Positions 14,004 through 21,992 of a DNA stretch of 29,859 nt are shown here, in pieces. The position numbers and the translations under genes were made by a program. The DNA is from Geobacillus icigianus (GTDB taxonomy: Bacteria > Bacillota > Bacilli > Bacillales > Anoxybacillaceae), in contig NZ_JPYA01000133.1 in the NCBI RefSeq assembly GCF_000750005.1, positions 1-29,859 on the forward strand, read 5' to 3'. The first letter of the stretch is position 1, and each line of letters starts with the position of its first letter. The notes under the pieces are model-generated. The model ran no database searches. It was not told the origin of the DNA and saw only the letters and a list, made by a program, of their open reading frames with translations.

Positions 14004-15071
14004 ATGCCGACCCTTTTATCGATCGGCACGGCAACGATGCCATATATCGTTTCCCAAGAAGAAGTGAAGCAGCATGTCGCCGGTCTGTTTGCCGGACGCC
14101 TCGCGCGCGCCGAGCGGCTGCTTCGGGCCTTTGACAACGGCGGCATTCGGACGCGCGCGTTTGTGCAGCCGCTTGCCTGGTACAGCACACCGCGCGGTTT
14201 CGGCGAGAAAAATGCCGTGTATATGGATTGCGCTGTCCGCTACAGCGGCGAGGCAGCCAACAACTGCTTGCAGAACACCCCTGACGGCCCGATTCCCCAT
14301 GAGGCGGTCGATGCGCTGTTTTACATCTCAACGACCGGACTGTCTACGCCGAGCATCGAGGCGCGGCTGATGAACGTGCTGCCGTTTTCTCCTTCCGCCG
14401 TGCGGGTGCCGGTTTGGGGGCTCGGCTGTGCGGGAGGAGCAGCGGGCCTTGCGCGGGCGGCCGATTATTGCCGGGCGTTTCCGAAGGCGAAGGCGCTTGT
14501 GATTGCCGCTGAGTTTTGCAGTTTGACATTTCAGGCGGATGACGTATCTAAAAGCAATGTGATCGGCACATCGCTTTTTTCCGACGGCGTGGCCTGCGTG
14601 CTTGTCGCCGGCGATGAAGCAGCGCCAAATGGCGGCGCGCCGCGCATCATCGCTGCCCGATCGGCGCTGATGCCTCGCTCGGAAGATGTGATGGGGTGGG
14701 AGATTCGCGATGAAGGGCTGTTTGTCATCTTTTCAAAAGACATTCCGTCGATCGTCCGCGCATGGCTGCGCCCGCAAGTGGAGTCGTTTTTGCAGGAGAA
14801 CGGACTAGGGCTTCGCGACCTTCGCTATTTTATCGCCCACCCGGGCGGAAAAAAGGTGATGGAGGCGTATGAGGAAGCGTTCGGATTCGGCATGGAACAG
14901 ACAAAGACTTCCAGAGAGGTGTTGGCCCGATATGGCAATATGTCGTCAGCTACCGTTTATTTTGTGCTCGAGGAAGTGATGCGGCAGCCGCTTGCGCCCG
15001 GGTATGGGCTGCTCGTTGCCCTCGGTCCCGGCTTTAGCGCCGAGATGGTGCTGCTCAAATGGGAGGAATGA
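14004..15071 (+). CDS. bpsA: Type III polyketide synthase (chalcone synthase-like, alkylpyrone synthase)
   Basis: A 355-residue thiolase-fold enzyme that condenses a fatty acyl starter with malonyl-CoA. The catalytic triad is visible: the Cys in VWGLGCAGGAAG, the His in FIAHPGGKKV and the Asn in RYGNMSSAT. The N-terminal PTLLSIGTATMPYIVSQEEV is typical of the bacterial group. In Bacillus subtilis BpsA (formerly BcsA) makes triketide alkylpyrones from long-chain acyl-CoAs, and BpsB then methylates them; the same pair is adjacent here with overlapping ends. GAGGTG lies 5 bases before the ATG. Product identity is inferred from the operon. The next gene after the pair is a membrane-remodelling dynamin, so a membrane-lipid context is plausible. 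Confidence 0.92.
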   Translation: MPTLLSIGTATMPYIVSQEEVKQHVAGLFAGRLARAERLLRAFDNGGIRTRAFVQPLAWYSTPRGFGEKNAVYMDCAVRYSGEAANNCLQNTPDGPIPHEAVDALFYISTTGLSTPSIEARLMNVLPFSPSAVRVPVWGLGCAGGAAGLARAADYCRAFPKAKALVIAAEFCSLTFQADDVSKSNVIGTSLFSDGVACVLVAGDEAAPNGGAPRIIAARSALMPRSEDVMGWEIRDEGLFVIFSKDIPSIVRAWLRPQVESFLQENGLGLRDLRYFIAHPGGKKVMEAYEEAFGFGMEQTKTSREVLARYGNMSSATVYFVLEEVMRQPLAPGYGLLVALGPGFSAEMVLLKWEE

Positions 15072-15073
15072 TG

Positions 15074-15646
15074 ATGCGGTTTGCCTTCGTGTTTTTTACG
15101 GTGGTCGGGATGCGTTTGGTTGAGCTTTGGCTTGCAAAACGGAACGAACGGTATGTGAAAGCGCTCGGAGCGAAAGAGGTGGGCGCCCGCCATTATCCGT
15201 GGATCGTGTTAATGCATGTGCTTTTTCTTTTGTCGCTGGCTATCGAGGCGCTTCGAAAAGGCGCCCGCCCGTCGCGGCGCTGGCCGCTTTTGTTTCCACT
15301 CTTTCTCGCCGTCGAAGGGCTGCGCGTATGGACGATTTTGTCGCTCGGCCGCTTTTGGAATACGAAAATTTTGATTGTGCCCAACCGTCCGGTCGTGAAA
15401 AAAGGGCCATACCGGTGGATTCGTCATCCGAACTATGCGGTCGTCGTTTTGGAGATCGTGTTGCTGCCGCTTTTGTTTCAGGCGCGATTGACGGCCGTTG
15501 TCTTTTCATTTCTTAATGCGTTGCTGCTGTTCGTTCGCATCAAAACAGAGGAGCGGGCGTTGGCGGCGTTGACAGACTATCAGGAAGCGTTTCGCGCCCG
15601 GCCACGCTTTTGGCTAAGCATCTCCCGAAGGTTGACGCCTTTCTAA
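15074..15646 (+). CDS. bpsB: Alkylpyrone O-methyltransferase, ICMT-like membrane protein
   Basis: A membrane methyltransferase of the isoprenylcysteine carboxyl methyltransferase superfamily, about 190 residues with four or five hydrophobic segments. The cofactor-binding motif is KKGPYRWIRHPNYAVVVLE with the conserved RHPNY, followed by the acidic KTEERAL near the C-terminus. BpsB in Bacillus subtilis methylates alkylpyrones made by BpsA. Three consecutive ATGs (15068, 15071, 15074) follow GGGAGG at 15061-15066; 15074 has the best spacing (7 bases), while 15071 would overlap the bpsA stop. The stop codon (15644-15646) is inside the terminal repeat of a ~145-bp element, so the last residues may be altered by that insertion. 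Confidence 0.88.
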   Translation: MRFAFVFFTVVGMRLVELWLAKRNERYVKALGAKEVGARHYPWIVLMHVLFLLSLAIEALRKGARPSRRWPLLFPLFLAVEGLRVWTILSLGRFWNTKILIVPNRPVVKKGPYRWIRHPNYAVVVLEIVLLPLLFQARLTAVVFSFLNALLLFVRIKTEERALAALTDYQEAFRARPRFWLSISRRLTPF

Positions 15647-15787
15647 AAGGCCGGTGAAAAATCGCTGTCACACACACACGAATCGGCGGCATTTTCATTC
15701 AGAAAAGAAAGCAGATTTTGCAAGGTTTCTCTCGTTGAGAAACGGATGGAATCCGCAGTATTTTGCACGAAATCACCAACCTTCTAA
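15643..15787. repeat. ~145-bp inverted-repeat element, copy A' (MITE-like)
   Basis: The ends CTAAAAGGCCGGTGA and TCACCAACCTTCTAA are imperfect inverted repeats. The sequence matches the copy at 20327-20467 with about 13 differences and a 4-base ACAC gap over about 141 bases. A central hairpin GTTTCTC-tcgtt-GAGAAAC is conserved. There is no ORF. It begins within the bpsB stop region. The rest of 15788-15946 carries the operon terminator and the dynA promoter. Confidence 0.75.
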
Positions 15788-15839
15788 AAAAGATGGAGAA
15801 AAGCCCTCATGTCCCTGTTGATCGATATTTCCATGCGCT

Positions 15840-15871
15840 CCCGCCTTGTTGATGGGCGGGATTTTTCGTTT
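15840..15871 (+). terminator. Terminator after bpsA-bpsB
   Basis: CCCGCC (15840-15845) pairs with GGCGGG (15855-15860), followed by ATTTTTCGTTTTTC. Confidence 0.8.
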
Positions 15872-15877
15872 TTCCTA

Positions 15878-15906
15878 TTGGGAAACGGAACAAAATGCAG
15901 TAAAAT
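15878..15906 (+). promoter_or_regulatory. Sigma-A promoter of dynA
   Basis: TTGGGA (15878-15883) and TAAAAT (15901-15906) with a 17-base gap, 41 bases before the start codon. It follows directly on the upstream terminator, so dynA starts a new transcript. Confidence 0.65.
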
Positions 15907-15946
15907 GAATGTAAATGACATTGACGGAAACAAAGGGGTTTGAATC

Positions 15947-18900
15947 ATGGGGAATGTTGCTGTTAGACCGCCGTCATTGCGGCCGTGGCTGGCGAAAATG
16001 ATAAAGATGCATGAGCTGCTCCATCAAACGGGGGATTCAGATAATGCCAGTAAAGTGAAGCAGCTTATTGAAAAAACGGCGGCCGGGGAGCTCGTTGTCG
16101 CCTTTTGCGGCCATTTTTCCGCCGGCAAATCGAGCTTGATTAATGCGCTGCTCGGTGAGCCGCTATTGCCGTCGAGCCCGATTCCGACGAGCGCCAATCT
16201 TGTGAAAGTGAAGGCCGGCCGGGATTCTGTGCGCGTCTTTTATCGCCGTGAAGCGCCGGTCGAGTACGAACCGCCGTATGATCCGGACCTCATCCGCGCG
16301 CAATGCCGGGACGGGGAGACGATCGAGTGGATTGAAATCAGCCGTGAAACGGGTGCCATTCCGCTAGGCGTCGCCATCTTGGACACGCCGGGCATCGACT
16401 CGACGGACGACGCCCATCGGCTGGCGACGGAGTCGGCCCTCCATCTTGCGGATGTCATCTTTTATGTGATGGATTATAACCATGTCCAGGCGGAATTAAA
16501 CGTTCAATTTACGAAACAGTTGACCGATGAAGGAAAAACGGTGTATTTGGTCATCAATCAAATTGATAAACATCGCGAAGAGGAGCTGCCATTCGCGACG
16601 TTTCGCGCTTCGGTGGTCGAGGCGTTCCAACGTTGGGGGATCGAGGCGGCCGGACTGTTTTTCCTCTCGTTGAAAGCGCCGTCCCATCCGCACAGCGAGT
16701 GGCAGGCGTTGTCAAGTTGCTTGCGCCGGCTGTTTGCCGACAAGGATGAATGGCTCGTTCGCGGCGCTGAATCATCGTTGAAATGGATCGCCGCCCGCCA
16801 TCTTGAGCAGTTGTGTGCTCAGCATGAGAAGTTGGCGCAAGAGATGCAGGAGCGGCTTGCCGCGCTTGGCGGCATTGCGGGTGAGGCGGCCGCCGAAGAG
16901 CTCCATCGCTTGGAAGCCGAACTTGCCGAGACGCAAACGGCGGCGGCGCGGCTGGAAGAGTCGGTTCGCACGGAGCTGGAGCGCGTGCTGCACAATGCTT
17001 ATTTAATGCCGTTTGAAACGAGAGAGCGGGCCGGGGCGTACTTGGAAGCCATGCAGCCTGGCTTTAAGGTCGGGTGGCTGTTTTCCAAGACGAAAACGGA
17101 AGAGGAGCGCAAACAGCGGTTGGCGGCGTTTTATGAGAGCGTGAAAGCACAGGCGACCGCGCAGATCGAATGGCATGTCCGCCAACTACTGCTGCGGTTT
17201 GGACATGAGTGGGATGCCGATGCCGCCTGGCTTGGCAAGTGTCAACAGTGGACGGTGGAGTGGGATGAATCGCTGCTTGCAGGCCTCGTCAAACACGGAA
17301 CGGATTCGCGCGGTGCGGCGCTGTTGAATTATACCGATGATGTCGCGGCGGCGCTCAAAACACGGTATCGCGACTCAGCGCTCGCTTTGGTGGCGGAGCT
17401 TGGGGAACAAGCGGCCAACCGGGCGGCCGAGCAAATCGCGGCATTGCGCGTCAAGCTGTCGGCAGCGCGCGAAAAAGCGGAGCTCGCCGCCCATTTGGCC
17501 CGCCTTGAAGCGGAGCGGGAAGAGCGGCGGCGCATGCTCGAACAGCTGCTCGCCGCCCCCACCCCGAACGATGGCCAAACGCTCGATGAAAAACAGCTGG
17601 CTGTGTTGACCGCCGCTCCTTCATTCCAGAGGGCGCGCCATGCCGAGGCGGCGGTGCGGTCGCATGAGCCGCGGGAGACCATGAATCGTGTTTCCGAAGA
17701 GCAAGCGCTCAGTCAGAAAAGAGCGGCCGGCAGCCGGGCGGCGGGAGAACGGGACGATTTCTCGCGGGCGCGGCCTAGCGGACAAAAACTGCGAAGCGAA
17801 GAAGCGGCCGAGCGGCTGGAGGCGGCGGCCGCTTGGCTCGAGCAGTCCGAACTGCTTGCTCGTTTTGCCGGCCCGCTGCGCGTCAAAGCGCGGCGGCTCC
17901 GTGAGCGTGCGTTTACGGTCGCTTTGTTTGGTGCTTTCAGCGCCGGCAAGTCATCGCTCGCCAACGCCTTGCTCGGCGCGCCGCTCTTGCCGTCATCGCC
18001 CAATCCGACCACCGCTGCCATCAGCAAAATCGCGCCGCCTGACCAAGAGCATCCGCACGGAATGGCGGTGGTCAACGTCAAAAGCGAGCGGCAAATGTGG
18101 GACGATGTTCAAGCCTCGCTCCGCCAGTTTGGACTAAAGGCCGATACATGGGAGGAGGCGCTTCGCCTGTGTGCCCGCCTCGCCGAATCCGGAGCCATGC
18201 ATCCAGCGCAAAAGCCGCACCTCGCCTTTTTGGCGGCCGTTGCGGCCGGTTATGAGCGGATGGGCGGCCAGCTCGGCGCGGCGCTGTCGGTCGGCTTTGA
18301 CGAATTAGAGCGGTATGTCGCGGATGAGGCGGTGTCGTGTTTCTTAGACGAGGTCGTCCTGTATGCCGATTGCCCGCTCACCCGCCAAGGGGTGACGCTT
18401 GTCGATACGCCGGGGGTCGATTCGCTCAACGCCCGGCATACCGGAGTGGCGTTCCATTATATGAAGAATGCCGATGCGCTGCTGTTTGTGACGTACTACA
18501 ACCACGCCTTTTCGAAAGCGGATCGCGAATTTTTGCTTCAGCTCGGGCGCGTTAAGGATGCGTTTTCCCTTGACAAAATGTTTTTTGTCATCAACGCCGC
18601 TGATTTGGCTCAGTCGCGGGAGGAGCTCGATGCGGTCGTCTCCTATATGAACAGCGAACTCGCCCGCTTCGGCATCCGTTTTCCGCGCCTTTATGCGCTC
18701 TCGAGCCGCATGGCGCTGGCGGAGAAAACCGGGGCGGGGCCCGTGTCGCACGATGTTTTGGCGGATTCAGGGCTGCCCGCTTTTGAGGCCGATTTTTTCC
18801 GCTTCTTGACCGAAGAGCTGGCCGAAGTGGCGGTCGAGAGCGCCTGCGCTGAGCTTGCGCGGGCGCATCAGGCAGCCGCAGAGTACGCTCGGGCTGCGGG

Positions 18901-19702
18901 GCAGAGCGAGGCGGAAAAAGCGGCCAAACAACAAATGCTCGGGCGCCTTCGCGAAGAGATGCAGGCGCTGCTCGCCAGCGCCGATGACGCCCACGGCCGG
19001 CAAGCGCTCCGCCAAGAGGTGGAGGAGCTGCTCTATTACGTGAAACAGCGCGTGTTCCTGCGCTTGAACGATCTGTTTAAGGAAGCGTTCCATCCATCGG
19101 TGCTCCGCGACGGCCAAGGGCCGATGCGCCAAGTGCTTGCGCGCTGTCTTGACGAGCTGCTTGCGGCGGTCGGCTTTGATTTGGCGCAGGAGATGAGGGC
19201 GACCAGCTTGCGGGTAGAGGCCTTTTTGCGCAAGCGGCTGGATGAGCAGTTTGCCCGTCTTGGCCGTGAGCTTCGAAGCCTCGATCCGTCAGTGGCTCTT
19301 ACGCCGCCGGAAACGGCTGTTTTTGCGGCGCCGGAGTTCGCCACCGCCCTTAGCGATGTGGATCGGGCGCGGTTTGCCAAGGCGCTTTCGCTCTATAAAA
19401 ACGCCAAATCGTTTTTTGAACGCGATGAAAAGCGGCGGATGAAAGAGGAAATCGAAACCGCGCTCATGGAGCCGGTCGATCAGTATTTGGCCGAGCAAAA
19501 AGAGCGGATCGTCTCCGCTTATGGTGAGCAATACGAGACGGCCGTCGCCGCGTTGGCCGCCGCGCTCGCCGACCAAGTTGATAGCTATATGGACGGTTTG
19601 ATGGCGGCGCTCGCCAACAGGGGGGACGGTGAGACGCTCCGCCGCATCGAAGCGGCGCTTCGCCGCCTTCTTCCCGTTCAAGGCGAGGAGGCGCAGCCAT
19701 GA
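15947..19702 (+). CDS. dynA: Bacterial dynamin-like protein with two fused GTPase modules (DynA/YpbR)
   Basis: This 1251-residue protein is two dynamin modules in one chain. Module 1 has G1 GHFSAGKSS (55-63), G3 DTPGID (146-151) and G4 NQID (204-207). Module 2 has G1 GAFSAGKSS (662-670), G3 DTPGVDS (about 820) and a G4-like NAAD. Long Ala/Glu-rich helical stalks follow each GTPase, for example LAALGGIAGEAAAEELHRLE and the region after 930. Bacillus subtilis DynA (1193 residues) has the same design, tethers and fuses membranes in trans, and helps cells withstand membrane damage and phage. This copy is slightly longer, with a low-complexity linker near 560-640. AAAGGGG precedes the ATG. The 61-residue gene downstream overlaps its stop by 4 bases, then ypbS follows, so the three form a coupled unit. 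Confidence 0.95.
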   Translation: MGNVAVRPPSLRPWLAKMIKMHELLHQTGDSDNASKVKQLIEKTAAGELVVAFCGHFSAGKSSLINALLGEPLLPSSPIPTSANLVKVKAGRDSVRVFYRREAPVEYEPPYDPDLIRAQCRDGETIEWIEISRETGAIPLGVAILDTPGIDSTDDAHRLATESALHLADVIFYVMDYNHVQAELNVQFTKQLTDEGKTVYLVINQIDKHREEELPFATFRASVVEAFQRWGIEAAGLFFLSLKAPSHPHSEWQALSSCLRRLFADKDEWLVRGAESSLKWIAARHLEQLCAQHEKLAQEMQERLAALGGIAGEAAAEELHRLEAELAETQTAAARLEESVRTELERVLHNAYLMPFETRERAGAYLEAMQPGFKVGWLFSKTKTEEERKQRLAAFYESVKAQATAQIEWHVRQLLLRFGHEWDADAAWLGKCQQWTVEWDESLLAGLVKHGTDSRGAALLNYTDDVAAALKTRYRDSALALVAELGEQAANRAAEQIAALRVKLSAAREKAELAAHLARLEAEREERRRMLEQLLAAPTPNDGQTLDEKQLAVLTAAPSFQRARHAEAAVRSHEPRETMNRVSEEQALSQKRAAGSRAAGERDDFSRARPSGQKLRSEEAAERLEAAAAWLEQSELLARFAGPLRVKARRLRERAFTVALFGAFSAGKSSLANALLGAPLLPSSPNPTTAAISKIAPPDQEHPHGMAVVNVKSERQMWDDVQASLRQFGLKADTWEEALRLCARLAESGAMHPAQKPHLAFLAAVAAGYERMGGQLGAALSVGFDELERYVADEAVSCFLDEVVLYADCPLTRQGVTLVDTPGVDSLNARHTGVAFHYMKNADALLFVTYYNHAFSKADREFLLQLGRVKDAFSLDKMFFVINAADLAQSREELDAVVSYMNSELARFGIRFPRLYALSSRMALAEKTGAGPVSHDVLADSGLPAFEADFFRFLTEELAEVAVESACAELARAHQAAAEYARAAGQSEAEKAAKQQMLGRLREEMQALLASADDAHGRQALRQEVEELLYYVKQRVFLRLNDLFKEAFHPSVLRDGQGPMRQVLARCLDELLAAVGFDLAQEMRATSLRVEAFLRKRLDEQFARLGRELRSLDPSVALTPPETAVFAAPEFATALSDVDRARFAKALSLYKNAKSFFERDEKRRMKEEIETALMEPVDQYLAEQKERIVSAYGEQYETAVAALAAALADQVDSYMDGLMAALANRGDGETLRRIEAALRRLLPVQGEEAQP

Positions 19703-19884
19703 ACCGGTTTCACGCTTGTGCGACATGCATCCACTATGGCATCGAAAAACGGGCCGACGGGCTCTACACGTATTGCCGCCGGCTTGGCTATGCGACGAAA
19801 CCGAACTATCGGTTCAACTGTTGGACACCGAAACCGAACGTCAAGCGGTTGATGGAAAAAGAAGCAGGAAAGGACGAGAGCTAG
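19699..19884 (+). CDS. Small Cys-rich (zinc-ribbon-like) protein coupled to dynA
   Basis: The 61-residue protein starts in the ATGA overlap with the dynA stop and has GAGGAGG just upstream. It has four cysteines spaced as CATCIHYG (two, CxxC), then YTYCRRLG and FNCWTPKP, a pattern that could hold a zinc ion. The rest is basic and hydrophilic with no membrane segment. I do not recognise a named family. Its stop overlaps the GTG of ypbS (TAGTG). Translation coupled to a membrane-remodelling dynamin suggests a partner or regulator of DynA; that is inference from position only. Confidence 0.75.
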   Translation: MNRFHACATCIHYGIEKRADGLYTYCRRLGYATKPNYRFNCWTPKPNVKRLMEKEAGKDES

Positions 19885-20189
19885 TGAGCGAAGTGCATCA
19901 GGCGATTACCGCCCACGTACAAAAACAGCATGCCGTCTTGAAAAAGTTTGCCATGCTCGATGCGGAGCGCGAGCGGCATATCGAAGAAGCGGTCGAGCGC
20001 TGCCGCCGCGGCGAGCCGTTTACGGTCGAGCTGATCAACGAAGTGACGAAACAAATGAACGAGCTGGCTAAAGGCGGCCTCGTGCCGGCGCGCCGGTACG
20101 TGACGCCGGAAATGGTGCGCGACTATGTGAGCCGGCTGGAAGGGAAACGGCCGCCACAAGGGAACAGAGAAGACGGCCAGCACGCTTGA
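19884..20189 (+). CDS. ypbS: DUF2533-family protein (YpbS-like)
   Basis: GTG start at 19884 overlaps the upstream stop codon. The ribosome binding site is weak (AAAGGACGAGAG), so translation probably depends on coupling. The 101-residue protein is soluble and largely helical (HQAITAHVQKQHAVLKKFAM, ERERHIEEAVERCRRGEPF, INEVTKQMNELAKGG, ending in YVTPEMVRDYVSRLEG). It resembles Bacillus YpbS, which also follows the dynamin gene; the family name is from memory of that gene order. The function is unknown. The longer open frame reaching back to 19629 lies in the dynA and 61-residue genes and is not the start. A ~140-bp element begins 3 bases after the stop. Confidence 0.8.
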   Translation: MSEVHQAITAHVQKQHAVLKKFAMLDAERERHIEEAVERCRRGEPFTVELINEVTKQMNELAKGGLVPARRYVTPEMVRDYVSRLEGKRPPQGNREDGQHA

Positions 20190-20191
20190 GC

Positions 20192-20330
20192 CTAGAAGAT
20201 CGGTGAAAAACGGTTGCTTCTTTTGAGCAATGGGGGATCGTTTGAAAGGCGCCCCTGATGCGACAAGGCTTTTCGATTTGAGAAATGAGCTCGATAAGCG
20301 GCTTGCTCCCTTCAATCACCGGCCTCCTAG
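20192..20330. repeat. ~139-bp inverted-repeat element, copy B
   Basis: Ends CTAGAAGATCGGTGA and TCACCGGCCTCCTAG are imperfect inverted repeats. A left hairpin TTGCT/AGCAA (20214-20218 with 20226-20230) and right hairpins, including GAGC/GCTC, are present. It is related to copies A and C in the right half (around TTCGATTTGAGAAA). It shares its CTAG end with copy A. Confidence 0.65.
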
Positions 20331-20467
20331 AAGGCCGGTGAAAAATCGCTGTCACACACGAATCGGCGGCATTTTCATTCAGAAAAGAAACTTGATTTTG
20401 CAAGGCTTCTCTAATTGAGAAACGGATGGAATCAGTAGTATTTTGCACTAAATCACCAGCCTTCTAG
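20327..20467. repeat. ~141-bp inverted-repeat element, copy A
   Basis: Ends CTAGAAGGCCGGTGA and TCACCAGCCTTCTAG match as inverted repeats at 14 of 15 positions. It is the near twin of the element at 15643-15787. The internal hairpin is CTTCTC-taatt-GAGAAAC type. It shares CTAG ends with both neighbours. Confidence 0.75.
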
Positions 20468-20602
20468 AAAGTCGTTGAACAACGGCCGTTTCCCTCTCAT
20501 CGGTGAGGGAACGGGCGAAACAAAGGATCGATGCCGCCAAATGGTTCGATTTGAAAAACGAGAATGGGAAGCTACCCGTTCCCTTCCATCAGCGACCGAC
20601 TG
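20464..20602. repeat. ~139-bp element, copy C (more diverged)
   Basis: The left end CTAGAAAGTCGTTGAA and the right half around GGTTCGATTTGAAAAACGAG align without gaps to copy B at about 70 percent by eye. A left hairpin pairs CCGTTTCCCTC (20486-20496) with GAGGGAACGG (20505-20514); a right hairpin pairs GAATGGG (20562-20568) with CCCGTTC (20575-20581). A short ACGCGC/GCGCGT hairpin (20603-20619) and the sseA ribosome binding site fill the rest up to 20663. Confidence 0.55.
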
Positions 20603-20663
20603 ACGCGCCCAAAGCGCGTAAGCAAGTGGATCGGCAGGCAAAACGAAAAGGGGGAGAAGAACA

Positions 20664-21512
20664 ATGGCGTCGCTCGTTTCCCACGAATGGCTGCATGCCC
20701 ATTTGTCCGAAGAAACCATTCGGATTCTTGATTGTCGATTTTGGCTCGGCGCCCCGTCCAAAGGCGCCTCGGCTTACCGGGACGATCATATTCCCGGTGC
20801 AGTGTATATCGATTTGGAGCGCGATTTGTCCGGTCCGGTGGCGGAGCACGGCGGCCGCCATCCGCTGCCATCGGCCGAGCAAGCGGCGGCTGTGTTTGGC
20901 CGCGCCGGCATCGATGAAACGATGACGGTCGTTGCCTACGATGACCAAGATGGAGCGATGGCCGCGCGCTGTTGGTGGCTGCTTCGCTATTTCGGCCATG
21001 AGCGCGTTTACGTGTTGGACGGCAATTACAGCGAGTGGAAAAAGAAAGGCCATCCGGTGACGGACCGCATTCCTGTCGTAGCGCCGCGGCGGTTTCAACC
21101 GCGGCCTGACCGGTCATGGCTGGCGACGGTTGAGGATGTGCGCGCCGCTGTGCGCGATCGCTCGGCTGTGCTGATCGATTCGCGCGAGTGGAAGCGGTAC
21201 ATCGGTTTGGAAGAGCCGATCGACCGGGTGGCTGGCCGCATTCCTAGGGCGGTGCATCGGTTTTGGAAAGATGGGGTGGCAGAAGGCGGCTACTGGAAAC
21301 GCCCAGATGAGCAAGCGGCGCGATTCGCTGATCTTGACCGCGAGACACCGCTGATCGTCTACTGCGGTTCTGGTGTCACCGCCTGTCCGAACGTGCTCGC
21401 TTTAAAGGAAGCCGGTTACCGCAACGTCCGGCTGTATGTCGGCAGTTTCAGCGATTGGATTTCCTATCCGGACCACCCGGTCGAAACGGGTGATCCTTCC
21501 TTTTCAGCATAG
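20664..21512 (+). CDS. sseA: Thiosulfate/3-mercaptopyruvate sulfurtransferase (two-domain rhodanese)
   Basis: The 282-residue protein has two rhodanese domains. The N-terminal one (IRILDCRFWLGAPSKG, HIPGAVYIDLERDLSGP) is inactive in form. The C-terminal one carries the catalytic loop CGSGVT starting at Cys234 (VYCGSGVTACPNVLALKEAG). The enzyme takes sulfane sulfur onto this Cys as a persulfide and passes it to cyanide or thiols. CGSGVT matches the group annotated as 3-mercaptopyruvate sulfurtransferase in actinobacteria and firmicutes, but the loop alone does not settle the donor. GGGGGAG gives a good ribosome binding site. It stands alone between the repeat elements and a gap at 21513-21730 that has a 12-bp direct repeat of TTTTTCAAGCG type and a sigma-G-like promoter. 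Confidence 0.92.
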   Translation: MASLVSHEWLHAHLSEETIRILDCRFWLGAPSKGASAYRDDHIPGAVYIDLERDLSGPVAEHGGRHPLPSAEQAAAVFGRAGIDETMTVVAYDDQDGAMAARCWWLLRYFGHERVYVLDGNYSEWKKKGHPVTDRIPVVAPRRFQPRPDRSWLATVEDVRAAVRDRSAVLIDSREWKRYIGLEEPIDRVAGRIPRAVHRFWKDGVAEGGYWKRPDEQAARFADLDRETPLIVYCGSGVTACPNVLALKEAGYRNVRLYVGSFSDWISYPDHPVETGDPSFSA

Positions 21513-21667
21513 ACGTTTTTCAAGCGGATGCCAATGGTCTTGAAGGAAAAGTATGGTCAATAGGTCGTCGTCAAAGAGCCGTTGAAACGGGCAGGACATC
21601 TTGAAGGCGAAGGATCGGAATCAATACGTGTTTTTCAAGCGTCGAGCTAGGGGCGCCGTGGTCTCGT

Positions 21668-21696
21668 GCATCGTTTTTCTCCGGCGGGCGATACTA
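21668..21696 (+). promoter_or_regulatory. Sigma-G-like (forespore) promoter
   Basis: GCATC (21668-21672) and GATACTA (21690-21696) are separated by 17 bases, close to the forespore pattern GCATA and CATACTA. It lies 34 bases before a SASP-like gene, which fits forespore expression. Confidence 0.5.
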
Positions 21697-21730
21697 TGTG
21701 TGAACCGACGGAACAAGAGGAGGAGAGCGC

Positions 21731-21880
21731 ATGGGCCGGACAAAGCTTGGCAATGCGAATGCCCAACGGAATAACAACGCGAAAAAGAAAAACGGCTTTA
21801 ATGAATGGACGAGCGAATTCGCTTCCTACGCCGAAGTGGAAGCGGAAAAAATGAAAAATGATCATCAAAACATCCGGTAA
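21731..21880 (+). CDS. Putative small acid-soluble spore protein, gamma-type-like
   Basis: A 49-residue hydrophilic protein rich in Asn, Lys and Ala (MGRTKLGNANAQRNNNAKKK, then NEWTSEFASYAEVEAEKMKN). The NAQ...SEFAS pattern recalls gamma-type SASP (FGTEFASE repeats), which are amino-acid stores degraded at germination; only one such unit is present, so the naming is tentative. It has AGGAGGAGA just upstream, a sigma-G-like promoter, and its own terminator. The nearby spore genes sspN and tlp support a spore role. Confidence 0.65.
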   Translation: MGRTKLGNANAQRNNNAKKKNGFNEWTSEFASYAEVEAEKMKNDHQNIR

Positions 21881-21883
21881 CGA

Positions 21884-21906
21884 CGAGGGCGCACCCCTCG
21901 TTTTTT
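21884..21906 (+). terminator. Terminator after the SASP-like gene
   Basis: CGAGGG (21884-21889) pairs with CCCTCG (21895-21900), then six T's. Confidence 0.85.
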
Positions 21907-21922
21907 GTCGTAGGCAGCAACG

Positions 21923-21951
21923 TTGGCAAAGACAAACGTATGTGCTATAAT
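21923..21951 (+). promoter_or_regulatory. Strong sigma-A promoter of yneN
   Basis: TTGGCA (21923-21928), a 17-base gap and TATAAT (21946-21951), with TGC making an extended -10. The predicted start is about 35 bases before the GTG of yneN. Confidence 0.8.
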
Positions 21952-21992
21952 GAAGGCCAGAATGGCGAAGACGCCGGCCGGGAGGGAAAAGC

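Noticed and set aside
21513..21660. Another copy of the ~140-bp element in the gap after sseA.
   Set aside because: Only short stretches such as GGATCGGAATCAATACG resemble it and no CTAGAAGG-type ends are present.
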